From Fervidobacterium nodosum Rt17-B1 (lineage in GTDB: Bacteria > Thermotogota > Thermotogae > Thermotogales > Fervidobacteriaceae): a DNA stretch of 64,000 nucleotides. The stretch is taken from NCBI RefSeq assembly GCF_000017545.1, contig NC_009718.1:868001-932000 (forward strand), read 5' to 3'. The position numbers and the translations under genes were made by a program. This document shows, piece by piece, positions 63,442-64,000 of the stretch. Numbering within the stretch: position 1 is the stretch's first letter; each line of letters begins with the position of its first letter. Below the pieces are notes generated by a model that was given only the letters and a program-made list of their open reading frames with translations, searched no databases and was not told the DNA's origin.

Positions 63442-64000
63442 CTATGCCTCAATACCCAAGAACCAATTTTTAACAGCTTCCGTAACCGCTTCTTTCTCAA
63501 TATCGTTGCTTAACACATGACCGGAACGTTCAAACACCAAGAGTTTTCTTCTCTCTGATCGAATGTTATTATAAATAAATTCTGCAGCACTTAAGGGAAC
63601 AGTATTATCGTTTCTTGCCGCAACTACCAAGGTATCAGAAATAATTTGTGTAACACTTTTTCTTGAGATTTTCATCAACTTATAAAGCTCTGCGGCTTGT
63701 TTGGGCCAGTTGTAAGACCAGTATTCTTTTCTGAGATATTCCAAATCTGGATCCTCGTACTTTTCGTTATTTTCACGTGGCATTTTTTCTTTAAACAAGG
63801 CTAGCAAAGGTGTAAGTTTTATTCGATTATCAAATACATGCGTAGCGGCAGCTAATGTGACTAATTTTTTTGGTTTTAATTGAGCTGCCATGATGAGGCT
63901 AATTACTCCTCCCATAGATAGACCACAAATATATACTTCTTTACACATCCCTTGCAAATCATAATACGCATCAAAAGCTCTTCTTAGCCAATCGTCTGCG
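63442..64000 (-). CDS. Alpha/beta hydrolase, esterase/lipase-like (5' end cut by window)
   Basis: The frame is open to the window edge, so the N-terminus is missing; about 185 residues are seen. The nucleophile elbow is CGLSMGG, the acid Asp is in ARNDNTVP, and the His is in RSGHVLS. This resembles Est30/monoacylglycerol lipase-type carboxylesterases. A lid-like insertion (about residues 60-100 of the visible part) covers the active site. The substrate is unknown. Confidence 0.85.
   Translation of the reverse strand, partial: ADDWLRRAFDAYYDLQGMCKEVYICGLSMGGVISLIMAAQLKPKKLVTLAAATHVFDNRIKLTPLLALFKEKMPRENNEKYEDPDLEYLRKEYWSYNWPKQAAELYKLMKISRKSVTQIISDTLVVAARNDNTVPLSAAEFIYNNIRSERRKLLVFERSGHVLSNDIEKEAVTEAVKNWFLGIEA

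Noticed and set aside
1-64000. CRISPR array, prophage or toxin-antitoxin cassette
   Set aside because: No regularly spaced repeats, no phage structural or integrase genes, and no recognised small toxin pair were found.

Overview
The window looks like chromosome from an AT-rich thermophilic member of the Thermotogales, most like Fervidobacterium. The signs are a NusG with a huge internal insertion (354 residues), an outer-membrane BamA without a lipopolysaccharide context, a two-domain protein disulfide oxidoreductase (PDO), CheX, flagellar L/P-ring genes and small dense operons with strong GGAGG-type ribosome sites and frequent TTG/GTG starts. The genus is an inference; no rRNA is present. 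There is no CRISPR array and no prophage. One insertion sequence is visible.

Layout. 1-5,900 (minus): gyrA-archease-lexA-STAS operon, then metG. 5,950-8,320 (minus): an exported LysM protein built on a 5'-nucleotidase scaffold whose metal ligands are all changed, coupled to thymidine kinase. 8,400-9,380 (plus): a zinc-ribbon DDE transposase lying in the gap between the divergent tdk and tatD genes. 9,470-19,290 (plus): tatD-ruvA, a hypothetical gene, a DRTGG/PHP/ATPase trio, bamA, ogg2, ftcD, an aldo/keto reductase and nagA. 19,370-22,430 (minus): GH38 alpha-mannosidase. 22,670-27,860: a plus operon (DUF6485, MoxR, lipase-like hydrolase) converging on a minus operon (DUF58, DUF4129, GIY-YIG). 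28,000-32,920 (plus): an exported WD40 protein, NUDIX, a hypothetical gene, fliS, a small membrane protein, cheW; then tRNA-Val. 33,160-42,920 (minus): a tight ten-gene run (DnaQ-like exonuclease, PhoH, unknown, YhaN-like ATPase, pyrH, rbgA, cheX, mtnN, RluA-type synthase, DUF5693). 43,000-45,670 (minus): fliG and fliF. 45,830-52,870 (plus): yceD-rpmF-plsX-glmS-clpX-tsaD and a divergent sliding-clamp paralogue. 52,820-55,900 (minus): flgA-flgH-flgI-rod-binding protein. 56,050-59,150 (minus): tRNA-Thr, tRNA-Tyr, rpmG, tRNA-Trp, secE, nusG, rplK, rplA behind a perfect consensus promoter. 59,330-63,330 (minus): a thiol-redox region (PDO, TrxB, glutaredoxin, exported thioredoxin, CcdA, OsmC). The right edge cuts an alpha/beta hydrolase.

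Most of the content is housekeeping. The items most worth a second look are: the DnaN-like protein downstream of tsaD; the dead-looking nucleotidase with a LysM tail; a GC-rich structured stretch plus terminator just upstream of trxB; an unrecognised gene that overlaps the YhaN-like ATPase where a nuclease partner would be expected; three tandem sequence repeats inside the NusG insertion; and a hairpin that would bury the ribosome site of the transposase.

No stretch longer than about 300 bases lacks a gene. The largest gaps (17,965-18,228, 22,434-22,671 and 59,145-59,330) hold terminators and promoters only.
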